Positions 1-8,366 of a stretch of DNA of 37,813 bases are shown here, piece by piece; position 1 is the first letter of the stretch; each line of letters starts with the position of its first letter. A model generated the notes under the pieces. It saw only the letters and a program-made list of their open reading frames with translations. It did no database searches and was not told the DNA's origin. The DNA is from Rhizobiales bacterium 65-9. Lineage in GTDB: Bacteria; Pseudomonadota; Alphaproteobacteria; Rhizobiales; Beijerinckiaceae. The stretch is taken from positions 455,237 to 493,049 of the forward strand of contig MKVY01000038.1 in NCBI GenBank assembly GCA_001899525.1, given 5' to 3'. Both the position numbers and the translations under genes were made by a program.

Positions 1-1136
1 ATCGGAACCGGGATGATCGAGCCCGTCGTCTCGACCCCGCCATAGGAGAATCCCGCGGTTCCAAAGATCATGAAACGGTCGAAGGCGACGCCGGCGCGCC
101 CCCGCGCCGTGCCGAGAAAGGTCAGCTTCTGTTCAGCGGTCGTGGTGGGATTGATGCCGAAGAACGGAATGGTCGCCACATACTGGCTGCGTCCGCCGAG
201 GCGCGTGTAGGCGATGTCCGTCTCGACGCCGAGCACGAATTGGCCGACCTGGAGATTGTAGCCGGCCTGCGCGCCCCACACGCCGACATCGCCGCCGCCC
301 GACACGTCAAGCGAGCGCGCGACATTGCGGAAGCCGATCGACTCTTCAACTGAAGGTGTTCCCGCCACCGTGACGGTCGAGCTCTGGCGGCCGCCGCCGC
401 CATGGACGCCGAAGTAGAAGCCGTTCCACAAGGGCGCATCCATCGCAGGCTGCGCCAGCCGGGGTTCGATCACGTCGGCGCGCGCGGTCATCGTGCAGGC
501 CTGCCGGTCGATCGGCCGGAGGCAGCGGTCGGCGAAATCGGTCGGCGCGGGGCCGATGGGGCGGACGCCGTCGATCCGGCGCGAGGTCGCCGTGACGGTC
601 TGGCCGGGCGCGTTCAGCGTCACGCAATTGCGCGGCGCCGCGACTGCGCAGACGGTGATGACGCCCTGATTGAGCGTCACTGTCGTCTGGCTTCGCTCCA
701 CCAGCAGGTCGAAGGAGGTTCCGCGCACGCCGATGACCACATGGGGCGTGCGGATGCTGTAGGCCCGCGAATCGGACGCGCCGCTGACCCACCGCATGGC
801 GCCCTGACCGACGCGGACGGCGGCCGAACGGGCGTTCCCGTCGGGGTTATAGACGAAACGGTCAAGCGTCACCGAAGCCGAGGGGCCGATGGCGATGTTC
901 GTATCGTCGAGGAAACGAAGCCGGGCGGCGCTTTCGTTGGCGGTCCGGATGGTTTCATTGGAGAAGACGCTGTCGCCCGTCCCGACGGCGCGCGTCCGGC
1001 CGGACAGGATCCCCGACACCTCGCGCTCCACGGTGGTCGCGGACCCAATGCCGGTCTGGGCCGAGGCGGAGCCGGCCAGGCCGGCAGCGGCCAGGCCGAT
1101 GAGAAGGCCGGAACGGGTCAAGCGCGCCATGGACAT
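1..1136 (-). CDS. FecR-domain / outer-membrane beta-barrel fusion protein, C-terminus cut by window edge
   Basis: Only the first ~378 codons are present; the gene runs off the left edge. The start was chosen at the ATG followed by TCC ATG, because an in-frame TGA lies two codons upstream and a GGAG motif sits 9 nt before it; the second ATG (ending at 1130) is the alternative. Residues 1-28 form a signal peptide ending in SASAQ. Residues ~40-170 match the FecR fold, with a basic-rich start, repeating beta segments and the motif TPHVVIGVRGTSFDL. From ~237 the protein begins WNGFYFGVHGGGG and continues with alternating Gly/aromatic strands (GAQAGYNLQVGQFVLGVE), as in Omp25/RopB-type 8-stranded outer-membrane barrels. 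The reading frame is open throughout. I infer a periplasmic FecR module tethered to the outer membrane; the ligand is unknown. FecR proteins normally regulate ECF sigma factors, but none is visible here. Confidence 0.8.
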   Translation of the reverse strand, partial: MSMARLTRSGLLIGLAAAGLAGSASAQTGIGSATTVEREVSGILSGRTRAVGTGDSVFSNETIRTANESAARLRFLDDTNIAIGPSASVTLDRFVYNPDGNARSAAVRVGQGAMRWVSGASDSRAYSIRTPHVVIGVRGTSFDLLVERSQTTVTLNQGVITVCAVAAPRNCVTLNAPGQTVTATSRRIDGVRPIGPAPTDFADRCLRPIDRQACTMTARADVIEPRLAQPAMDAPLWNGFYFGVHGGGGRQSSTVTVAGTPSVEESIGFRNVARSLDVSGGGDVGVWGAQAGYNLQVGQFVLGVETDIAYTRLGGRSQYVATIPFFGINPTTTAEQKLTFLGTARGRAGVAFDRFMIFGTAGFSYGGVETTGSIIPVP

Positions 1137-1309
1137 CGATCAGGTCTCCGCTCCCCGCCGCCAGCCGCCGCAGCAAGGATTCTCGGCGCCATGATACAGC
1201 GCGCCGGCCGCCACAAAACCGCCATCGCGCGTTTTCGGACGATGGCGACGCGAGTGGCGCCGATCGGCCACATTATTCCCGTCGGAAAATTGGAGAATAG
1301 CGGGGGCGT

Positions 1310-2383
1310 TCAGGCGCTTTGTCGCCGCGCGCGTTCAAGCCCGTAGGCGATGATGTCGTCGAGCACATCGCGATAGGCGACGCCGCTCGCGGCCAGCGCC
1401 TTGGCGTACATGCTGATGTCGGTGAAGCCCGGGATCGTGTTGATCTCATTGACCACGAAACTGGCATCAGGCCGCGCGAAGAAATCGACGCGCGCGACGC
1501 TGTCGCATCCCAGCGCCCGGAACGCTTTCTCCGCCAAAGCCCTGACGCGCTGCGTCGCGTCGTCGGAAAGCTGCGCGGGTATGCTGAGAACCGCCCCGTC
1601 CGGATCGATATATTTGGCGTCGTAGCTGTAGAAGCCGTGGCTCTCGGCGGCAGCTATCTCTCCAGGGAGCGACACGAAGAGCGAGCCGTCGGCGCGTTCG
1701 AGCACGCTGCACTCGATCTCGCGCCCCTGGACGAATTCCTCGATCAGGATTTTCGCGTCATGCCTGAAGGCTTCCTCGACCGCAGCGGGGAACTCCCCGG
1801 CCGTCGCCGCCTTGCTGACCCCGACCGACGATCCCTGTCGCGCCGGCTTGACGAAGACGGGCGAGCCAAGCCGGGCGGCGGCGTCCTTGAACGAGACCGT
1901 CTCGCCGCGATGAAGCGTGAGCGAGCGCGCCACCGGCAGGCCGGCTTCCCGCAACAGGCGCTTCGCCATGTCCTTGTCGATCGCCGTCGCCGATCCGAGC
2001 AGACCGCAGCCGGCGAGGGGGACGCCGGCGACGGCCGCAAGCCCCTGCACGGAGCCGTCCTCGCCATCCATGCCGTGCAGGACGGGAAAGAGAATTCCGA
2101 TGACGGCGAGGGAGCGCGCGCCGCTCTCTTCGTCGAAAGCGAGAAGGCGTCCGCGCCCTCCGGGCATGAGGCAGACCTCGGCGCCATGCTCCGGAAAAGC
2201 CTCTGGCAGAACGCCGTTTTCAAGCTCGATCAGGCGCCACCGTCCATCTCGCGTGATGAAAATCGGAACGATGTCGTATTTCGCGGGGTCGAGCCCCTTC
2301 ACGACATTGCGCGCAGAAAGAATCGAAACGTCATGCTCCGCCGAACGGCCGCCGAAGAGAACCGCAACCCGCAATCTTGTCAT
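1310..2383 (-). CDS. ddl: D-alanine--D-alanine ligase
   Basis: The 357-residue product is an ATP-grasp ligase of normal Ddl length that joins two D-alanines for peptidoglycan precursor synthesis in the cytoplasm. The N-terminus has the diagnostic FGGRSAEHDVSILSA motif (Glu and Ser that orient the first D-Ala). The middle carries GEDGSVQGL, IDKDMAKRLL and the ATP-grasp lysine region PVFVKPARQGSSVGVS. The C-terminus has the Mg-binding RVDFF and NEINTIPGFTDISMY segments. It is not next to murC, murB or ftsQ, where one rhizobial ddl copy usually sits, so it may be a second, DdlA-like copy. It is transcribed towards the FecR-barrel gene with 173 bases between them. No terminator is evident after it. 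Confidence 0.95.
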   Translation of the reverse strand: MTRLRVAVLFGGRSAEHDVSILSARNVVKGLDPAKYDIVPIFITRDGRWRLIELENGVLPEAFPEHGAEVCLMPGGRGRLLAFDEESGARSLAVIGILFPVLHGMDGEDGSVQGLAAVAGVPLAGCGLLGSATAIDKDMAKRLLREAGLPVARSLTLHRGETVSFKDAAARLGSPVFVKPARQGSSVGVSKAATAGEFPAAVEEAFRHDAKILIEEFVQGREIECSVLERADGSLFVSLPGEIAAAESHGFYSYDAKYIDPDGAVLSIPAQLSDDATQRVRALAEKAFRALGCDSVARVDFFARPDASFVVNEINTIPGFTDISMYAKALAASGVAYRDVLDDIIAYGLERARRQSA

Positions 2384-2494
2384 GACGTTCCGAATCCGCG
2401 TCGATGTTCCGTCTCCACAGTGGTTACCGTGAATTAACGAATCGTAACGGCTGGCGGCGAGAGGTTCTTTTCCGACTACGATGGTTCAAGGCTT

Positions 2495-2575
2495 CGTCAT
2501 GGACGGGCTTGTCCCGGCCATCCACGTCTTTGGAGAGACAAGACGTGGATGCGCGGAACAAGTCCGCGCATGACG
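2495..2575. repeat. Intergenic palindromic repeat element (rhizobial type)
   Basis: The element begins CGTCATG (2495-2501) and ends CATGACG (2569-2575), an exact inverted repeat. Inside is a perfect 12-bp stem, CATCCACGTCTT (2519-2530) with AAGACGTGGATG (2540-2551), around a 9-base loop. A second small hairpin, GCGCGGA/TCCGCGC, lies at about 2551-2568. Wording such as 'gtcatggacgggcttgtccc' is typical of multi-copy intergenic palindromes in Hyphomicrobiales genomes. It lies between the start of ddl and the glnA terminator and has no coding content. Only one copy was noticed in this window, so multi-copy status is inferred. Confidence 0.6.
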
Positions 2576-2612
2576 GCCCGAGTTGCGCACAATCTGAAGC
2601 AGGCGTCGCGCG

Positions 2613-2640
2613 AAAAAAAGGGCGCCGTGCGGCGCCCTTT
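2613..2640 (-). terminator. Rho-independent terminator of glnA
   Basis: Read on the minus strand, a perfect 7-bp stem GGGCGCC/GGCGCCC with loop GCAC is followed by seven T residues. It starts 23 bases after the glnA stop codon, so it ends the glnB-glnA transcript. Confidence 0.85.
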
Positions 2641-2662
2641 AATGAAAGCAATGTTCGACCGA

Positions 2663-4072
2663 TCAGGCCGAATAATACATCACGTATTCGACCGGATGCG
2701 GGGTGTGCTCGAACTTGATCACCTCGTTCATCTTCAGCTCGATGTAGCTGTCGATGAAGTCGTCGTTGAACACGCCACCGGCCTTGAGGAAGCCGCGGTT
2801 CTTGTCGAGTGACTGGAGCGCTTCGCGCAGGCTGCCGCAGACCGTCGGGATCTTCTTCAGCTCCTTCGGCGGCAGATCGTAGAGATCCTTGTCCATCGCC
2901 GGGCCGGGATCGATCTTGTTGACGATGCCGTCCATGCCCGCCATCAGCAGCGCCGCGAAGCCGAGATAGGGGTTGGCCATCGGATCGGGGAAGCGGACCT
3001 CGACGCGCTTGGCCTTCGGATTCGTCGTCCACGGAATGCGGCACGACGCCGAGCGGTTGCGCGCCGAATAGGCGAGCAGCACGGGCGCCTCGAAGCCCGG
3101 GACCAGACGCTTGTAGGAGTTCGTCGACGGGTTGGTGAAGGCGTTCACCGCCTTGGCGTTCTTGATCACGCCTCCGATGAACCACAGGCACTCCTGCGAC
3201 AGGTCGGCGTACTTGTTGCCGGCGAACTGCGGCTTGCCGCCCTTCCAGATCGAGAAGTGGCAGTGCATGCCCGAGCCGTTGTCGCCATAGACCGGCTTCG
3301 GCATGAAGGTCGCGGTCTTGCCGTAGCTCTGCGCGACGTTGTGGATGCAGTACTTATAGATCTGCATCTGGTCGGCCATCTTCACCAGCGTGTCGAACTT
3401 CATGCCGAGCTCGTGCTGGGCGGACGCGACCTCATGGTGATGTTTCTCGACCGTGACGCCCATGGAGCCCATGGCCGCGAGCATCTCGCCGCGCATGTCC
3501 TGCGCCGAATCGAGCGGCGGCACCGGAAAGTAGCCGGCCTTGACCTGGATGCGGTGGCCCATATTGCCGCCTTCGTAGTCGGTCATGCCGTTGGTCGGCA
3601 GCTCGGAATGGTCGAGCTTGAAGCCGGTGTTGTACATGTCGGCGGCGAATTTCACGTCGTCGAAGACGAAGAACTCCGCCTCGGGCCCGACATAGACGGT
3701 ATCGCCCACGCCGGTGGACTTCACATAGGCCTCGGCCGCCTTGGCGATGCCGCGCGGATCGCGGCTGTAGGGCTGCCCCGTCGACGGCTCATGGATGTCG
3801 CAGTTGATGACCATCGTGGAGGCCGCGAAGAATGGGTCCATCGTGGCCGAGGCGGCGTCGGGCATCAGAACCATGTCGGACTCGTTGATCGCTTTCCAGC
3901 CGGCGATCGAGGAGCCGTCGAACATGATGCCGTCCGTGAACATGCTGTCGTCGACCATGGTCACGTCATAAGTCATGTGCTGCCACTTGCCGCGCGGATC
4001 GGTGAAGCGGAAATCAACATACTTGACGTCATCGTCCTTGAGTTTCTTCAGGACGTCATTGGCCGTTTTCAT
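2663..4072 (-). CDS. glnA: Type I glutamine synthetase
   Basis: The 469-residue product has the full length of dodecameric GSI. It makes glutamine from glutamate, ammonia and ATP in the cytoplasm. Visible signatures include the N-terminal [16 protein letters not shown] beta-grasp region, DGSSIAGW, the metal-binding [11 protein letters not shown], the ATP-site region [13 protein letters not shown] and the glutamate-binding [17 protein letters not shown]. Tyr398 in [10 protein letters not shown] is the expected adenylylation site, so GlnE control is likely. It follows glnB on the same strand with 54 bases between, the standard alphaproteobacterial glnBA arrangement, and ends at a clear terminator. 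An AGGGG motif precedes the ATG. Confidence 0.98.
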   Translation of the reverse strand: MKTANDVLKKLKDDDVKYVDFRFTDPRGKWQHMTYDVTMVDDSMFTDGIMFDGSSIAGWKAINESDMVLMPDAASATMDPFFAASTMVINCDIHEPSTGQPYSRDPRGIAKAAEAYVKSTGVGDTVYVGPEAEFFVFDDVKFAADMYNTGFKLDHSELPTNGMTDYEGGNMGHRIQVKAGYFPVPPLDSAQDMRGEMLAAMGSMGVTVEKHHHEVASAQHELGMKFDTLVKMADQMQIYKYCIHNVAQSYGKTATFMPKPVYGDNGSGMHCHFSIWKGGKPQFAGNKYADLSQECLWFIGGVIKNAKAVNAFTNPSTNSYKRLVPGFEAPVLLAYSARNRSASCRIPWTTNPKAKRVEVRFPDPMANPYLGFAALLMAGMDGIVNKIDPGPAMDKDLYDLPPKELKKIPTVCGSLREALQSLDKNRGFLKAGGVFNDDFIDSYIELKMNEVIKFEHTPHPVEYVMYYSA

Positions 4073-4126
4073 AGATAGCCCCTGTTGGAAGGCGGTTGAA
4101 AAAAGAGGGAACCGGGACGCGAGCGG

Positions 4127-4495
<369 letters not shown>

Positions 4496-4608
4496 CTACA
4501 GGCGCGTCGTGATAGCATCAGCCACGCCGGCCGCCCATTGGCAATGCTCTTGTCGTTGACGCGCGGTTAGGCAGGAGAAAAACCTACGTTGAACAAATTG
4601 TGTGCAGA

Positions 4609-6135
4609 ATGCCCAATATGAAGGCGACGCGCTCCGATGAGGCTGAGACCGCCCTGCGGCTGCTCTCGGTCGCCGCCATGTATGAGGCCGATCGGGCCGC
4701 GATCGCGGCGGGAACGACCGGCGCCGCTTTGATGGAGCGGGCCGGAAGCGCTGTGGCCGCAAGGGTGGCCGCCATCGCTCCGGCTGGCGGCCGCATCGCG
4801 GTGTTCTGCGGCCCGGGCGCGAATGGCGGCGACGGGTTTGTCGCCGCGCGGCTTCTGCGGGAGGAGGGCTTCTCCATCTCCCTCGGCCTCCTGGGCGACG
4901 CGGCGGACATCAAGGGCGACGCGCGCGCCGCCCGCGAGAGTTGGACGGGGCCGATCGCCGCCGCCGCCAGCGTGACGCATGACTCCGCCGATCTGGTGAT
5001 CGACGCCCTGTTCGGCGCCGGCCTGTCCCGCGATCTCGACGGCGAGGCGCGGATGCTGGTCGAACGGATCAATGCGAGCGGCCGGCCGGTCCTGGCGGTC
5101 GACCTTCCGTCCGGCGTGAGCGGCGACAGCGGAGCGATCCGCGGCGTCGCGATCCGGGCCGCCGAAACAGTCACGTTCGTCCGGCGCAAGCCGGGGCACC
5201 TGCTGCTGCCGGGCCGCGCGTTGTGCGGGACCGTGACGGTCGCCGACATCGGGATCAGCGACGCGGTGGTCGACGCCGCATCTCCGGCTCTTTTCGCCAA
5301 CGCGCCGGCGCTTTGGCGGGCGGCCCTGCCGTCGCCGGGAATCGATGCGCACAAATACGCGCGCGGCCACCTGCTGGTTGTCGCAGGCGGAATCGAGGGC
5401 GTCGGCGCGCCGAGACTGTCGGCGCGCGCCGGCCTTCGGGCGGGGGCGGGGCTGGTGACGATCGCGGCGCCCGAGGAGGCGCTCGCCGCTCACGCGGCGC
5501 GGGGACCTGATGCGCTGATGCTTCGCCGCGCGTCCGATGCGGCTGAGCTTCGGGCCTTGCTCGCCGATCCTCGCCGCAACGCCGTGGTCCTGGGGCCGGC
5601 GCTGGGTCTTGATCAAGGCGCGCGCCGCAAGGCGGACGTCGCTCTGGCTTCGGGCGCCGCATGCGTTCTGGACGCCGACGCCCTGACGCTCCTGTCGGAC
5701 AAGATCGACTCCATTGCGCCGGCCGCCGGCCGAAAACCCGTGGTCCTGACCCCGCATGAAGGGGAGTTCCTTCGACTTTTCCGAGGGCTGTTTGATAAAG
5801 ATCAGAATGGAATCGAACGCTCAAAAACGGATCGCGCCGCCGCCGCCGCCGCCCTGACCGGGGCGGTGGTGGTGTTGAAGGGCGCTGATACGGTCATCGC
5901 CGCGCCAGACGGCCGCGCCGCGATCAACGAGAATGCGCCGCCCTGGCTCGCCACCGCGGGCTCCGGCGACGTGCTGGCCGGAACGGTCGGCGCGCTGCTC
6001 GCCCGCGGCGCGCCGGGCTTCGAGGCGGCGTGCGCTGCGGTCTGGATTCACGGCGAGGCGGCGCGGCGGCTCGGCGCGGGATTGATCGCCGACGATCTTC
6101 CGGACGAGATCGGACGCGTCGCCGCCGCGCTTTGA
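4609..6135 (+). CDS. nnr: Bifunctional NAD(P)H-hydrate epimerase / ADP-dependent NAD(P)H-hydrate dehydratase
   Basis: This enzyme repairs NAD(P)H damaged by hydration: the N-terminal half epimerises R- and S-hydrates and the C-terminal half dehydrates the S form using ADP. The N-terminal YjeF domain shows VFCGPGANGGDGFVAARLL and DALFGAGLSRDLDG. The C-terminal ribokinase-like domain has HKYARGHLLVVAGG, LTPHEGEFLRLF and the catalytic WLATAGSGDVLAGT. At ~508 residues it is normal for the fused form. The start is uncertain: ATG at 4609 is used here, but GTG at 4600 and ATG at 4618 are in frame and none has a strong Shine-Dalgarno. It is divergent from glnB. Confidence 0.95.
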   Translation: MPNMKATRSDEAETALRLLSVAAMYEADRAAIAAGTTGAALMERAGSAVAARVAAIAPAGGRIAVFCGPGANGGDGFVAARLLREEGFSISLGLLGDAADIKGDARAARESWTGPIAAAASVTHDSADLVIDALFGAGLSRDLDGEARMLVERINASGRPVLAVDLPSGVSGDSGAIRGVAIRAAETVTFVRRKPGHLLLPGRALCGTVTVADIGISDAVVDAASPALFANAPALWRAALPSPGIDAHKYARGHLLVVAGGIEGVGAPRLSARAGLRAGAGLVTIAAPEEALAAHAARGPDALMLRRASDAAELRALLADPRRNAVVLGPALGLDQGARRKADVALASGAACVLDADALTLLSDKIDSIAPAAGRKPVVLTPHEGEFLRLFRGLFDKDQNGIERSKTDRAAAAAALTGAVVVLKGADTVIAAPDGRAAINENAPPWLATAGSGDVLAGTVGALLARGAPGFEAACAAVWIHGEAARRLGAGLIADDLPDEIGRVAAAL

Positions 6136-6204
6136 GCAGCGGCGACGCGGACATGGTTTGGCCATCAGGATCGGGGATCAAATTCTCTCGACCGGAGCGG
6201 AGCC

Positions 6205-6693
6205 ATGATGCGGACGGCCTTTTCCTCGCTTGCGATCTGCGCGTGGGCGCTCGCTCTCGCCGCCGCCGCGCCGGCCTTCGCTCAAAACCAGACGCCGCCG
6301 CAGCCGCCCCGCGCGCAGAGGCCCGCGCAGCCCGCCAAGCCGCAGGCGCAACCCGCGACGCCGCCGGCGCAGACTCAGCAGCCGCAGCAAGACGCTTCCG
6401 CACCCAAGGAGGCTGATGAAGACGCCGCTCCCGCCTCCCAACCGTCGCAACAGGTCAAGTGCGACGCCTACAGGAAGGCGTTCGACGCCGTGGTCGCGCG
6501 GGTCGGCCGCAAGGGCCTGAGCGACGAGTTCATCGGGCGCAACGCCGCGTTCGTCGAGGCGAGCTGCGCCGGCGAGCGCAATGTCTGCCCGCGCTCCCCC
6601 GAGGAACTGCGGGTCGCCAACATCATCGTGGCGCAGGCCGTGAGCAGCACCGGCGGCACCTTCATGCCGTTCGGCTGTCCGAAGCAGCCATAA
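6205..6693 (+). CDS. Secreted Pro/Gln/Ala-rich hypothetical protein
   Basis: The 162-residue product was not recognised. A signal peptide (hydrophobic run ending APAFA/QNQ, residues 1-27) is followed by a ~60-residue disordered linker rich in Pro, Gln and Ala. A compact C-terminal region of ~85 residues has four cysteines (VKCDAYRKAF, ASCAGERNVC, PFGCPKQP), which could form two disulfides in the periplasm. GGAG motifs precede tandem ATG codons. It lies 69 bases after nnr and may be co-transcribed. Its stop is one base from the stop of the convergent multicopper-oxidase-like gene. Confidence 0.75.
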   Translation: MMRTAFSSLAICAWALALAAAAPAFAQNQTPPQPPRAQRPAQPAKPQAQPATPPAQTQQPQQDASAPKEADEDAAPASQPSQQVKCDAYRKAFDAVVARVGRKGLSDEFIGRNAAFVEASCAGERNVCPRSPEELRVANIIVAQAVSSTGGTFMPFGCPKQP

Positions 6694-6694
6694 T

Positions 6695-8062
6695 CTAGGC
6701 GACCTCGAACCAGCCGCCGAGACCGGCGTCGAACAGCTCGGCCATCGCGCTGCGCAGCGCCCACTTGCCGGGATTGTCGGCGACGAAGGCGAGGCGCGCG
6801 GTCCGGCCCTGCTGGACGAGCGTCGTGTCGATCCAGAACGGGTCGTAGCCGTCGTCGAACGCGAACAGCAGCCTGCCATGGTGGCCGTGCAGCCGCATCG
6901 CCTGCGGGATCGTCGTCTTGTTGTGAAAGGACAGCACGACCGTCGCGCCGCGTTTCGCGCGGAAGAACGGATCGCCGGCGAAAACGGGTCCTGTGCGACG
7001 GTTGAGCGTCCATGGCGCCGGTTTGCCGCCGCTTTGCGGGCCTCCCTCGATCGTCAGGTCGACACGCTGGGCGCGGGCCAGATCAAGTCTGTCGGGCAGG
7101 GGATTCGGCGGCAGCGGCGCGATCGGCGGCAGCGCGGCGCGGCGCGGCCCATCGCTTTTCAAGATCACGAGCGGAACGGAAACCTCGGCCGAGAGCTCGG
7201 CGAGGACGGAAAATTGCTGGCCGGGCTCGCCGGGGAGGTCGATCATCAGCTCGATGCGGCCTCCGGGCGTCATGATCGCGCCCGCGCCCTTGGGCTGGAA
7301 CGCGCTTGACGAGGGTTGGCCGTCCATCGCCACGATCGTCGCCGGAACGCCGGCGAAGCGGATGGTGAGGATGCGCGCTCCGCAGGCGTTGAAGAGGCGC
7401 AGGCGCGCGCGTCCTCCGGTCGGGACGGTCGCCTCGGCCGCCTTGGCGGAGCCGTTGACGGTCAGCACGTTGCCGAGCCTGGGAAGGTCTCCCGGCTGCG
7501 ATGCGCCCGCCGGAACATACGCGCTCTGGTCGTCCAGCCGCCAGTCGTCGATCACGACCGCCACATCCAGATCGGCCTCCGGCGGCTGCCGCTCCTCGAC
7601 GATCAAAGCGCCATAAAGGCCGCGCTCGATCTGGTCGGCGGTCCGGCCGGGCACGCAGGGCTGATAGAGATAAGCGCCGGCGTCCCGCGCGGCGAATGTC
7701 ACATCCCGGCTGGCGCCGGCCGGCAAAGCGGCTTCCGTAAGCCCGGCGACGCCATCCGCCTTGTTGCCGATATTCATGCCGTACCAATGGATTGACGTCT
7801 CTTCCTGAAGCTTATTGGTAAGGCGGATGACCGCCTGTTCGCCCTGTTTCACCCGAAATGTCGGCCCCGGACTGGCGCCATTGTAGGTGAGCGCGGCGGT
7901 GAGGGGCTTCGGTTCGGCCCGCAGCCTAATGTCCGCGGCCCGCGCTTCGATCAGAATGGGCTTGGAAAGCGGGGAGGCGGCCTGTGGAGGCTGCTGCGCC
8001 CGGACGCCGGCCGGGGCGAGAAGGGCGGCGGCCATGATGCGACGGCGGGACGGAAGGATCAT
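6695..8062 (-). CDS. Tat-exported multicopper-oxidase-fold protein with degenerate copper sites
   Basis: The start at 8062 puts SRRRIM and a hydrophobic run ending VRAQQ at the N-terminus, a twin-arginine signal; an upstream in-frame ATG at 8167 would add 35 unlikely residues. The ~455-residue protein has three cupredoxin domains: NGASPGPTFRVKQGE, LTVNGSAKAAEA with LRLFNACG, and a C-terminal LHGHHGRLL region. Copper ligands are largely missing. The usual HWHG is HWYG (His92 kept), the WYHSH motif is YLYQPC (131-136), the C-terminal HPxHLHGH is reduced to QAMRLHGH, and the HCHIxxH motif is replaced by LRSAMAEL. It therefore probably cannot run four-copper O2 reduction, like the copper-free E. 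coli FtsP (SufI). It is monocistronic and convergent with the preceding gene. Confidence 0.85.
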   Translation of the reverse strand: MILPSRRRIMAAALLAPAGVRAQQPPQAASPLSKPILIEARAADIRLRAEPKPLTAALTYNGASPGPTFRVKQGEQAVIRLTNKLQEETSIHWYGMNIGNKADGVAGLTEAALPAGASRDVTFAARDAGAYLYQPCVPGRTADQIERGLYGALIVEERQPPEADLDVAVVIDDWRLDDQSAYVPAGASQPGDLPRLGNVLTVNGSAKAAEATVPTGGRARLRLFNACGARILTIRFAGVPATIVAMDGQPSSSAFQPKGAGAIMTPGGRIELMIDLPGEPGQQFSVLAELSAEVSVPLVILKSDGPRRAALPPIAPLPPNPLPDRLDLARAQRVDLTIEGGPQSGGKPAPWTLNRRTGPVFAGDPFFRAKRGATVVLSFHNKTTIPQAMRLHGHHGRLLFAFDDGYDPFWIDTTLVQQGRTARLAFVADNPGKWALRSAMAELFDAGLGGWFEVA

Positions 8063-8240
8063 GCTGACTCGAGGACTTGGGCATCCCCGCATAGCATCGA
8101 TGGGACGAGGGCGTCTGCCGAAAGCCCCCGGAACGCAGAGCGCCGCCGCTCTCCCGTCCCGCCGCATCGTCTATTTTTCGCGTGCAAGCACATTTTCCTG
8201 TGCTATGAGCGCGCCGACCCCGCGGGGTTTCGGCTCTGAC

Positions 8241-8325
8241 GCGGGCGTGGCGGAACTGGTAGACGCGCTGGGTTTAGGTTCCAGTGGCGAAAGTCGTGGG
8301 GGTTCGAGTCCCTCCGCCCGCACCA
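8241..8325 (+). tRNA. tRNA-Leu (anticodon UAG)
   Basis: The 7-bp acceptor stem GCGGGCG/CGCCCGC, a long variable arm typical of class II tRNA, the T-loop GGTTCGAGTCC and an encoded CCA end are all present. The anticodon loop TTTAGGT gives anticodon TAG at 8275-8277. It lies 41 bases before tig and may share its transcript. Confidence 0.96.
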
Positions 8326-8366
8326 GGACCGGGTTCCGACGCGATTTTTCTGAAGGTTAGACGATC

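Noticed and set aside
402-1346. 314-residue plus-strand open frame over the FecR-barrel gene
   Set aside because: The minus frame has a signal peptide, FecR motif and barrel pattern. The plus frame shows only GC-driven Arg/Gly/Asp-rich sequence.
5826-5856. GCC-rich run in nnr as a microsatellite or frameshift site
   Set aside because: The frame is maintained through the run and it encodes an ordinary Ala-rich helix in a GC-rich gene.
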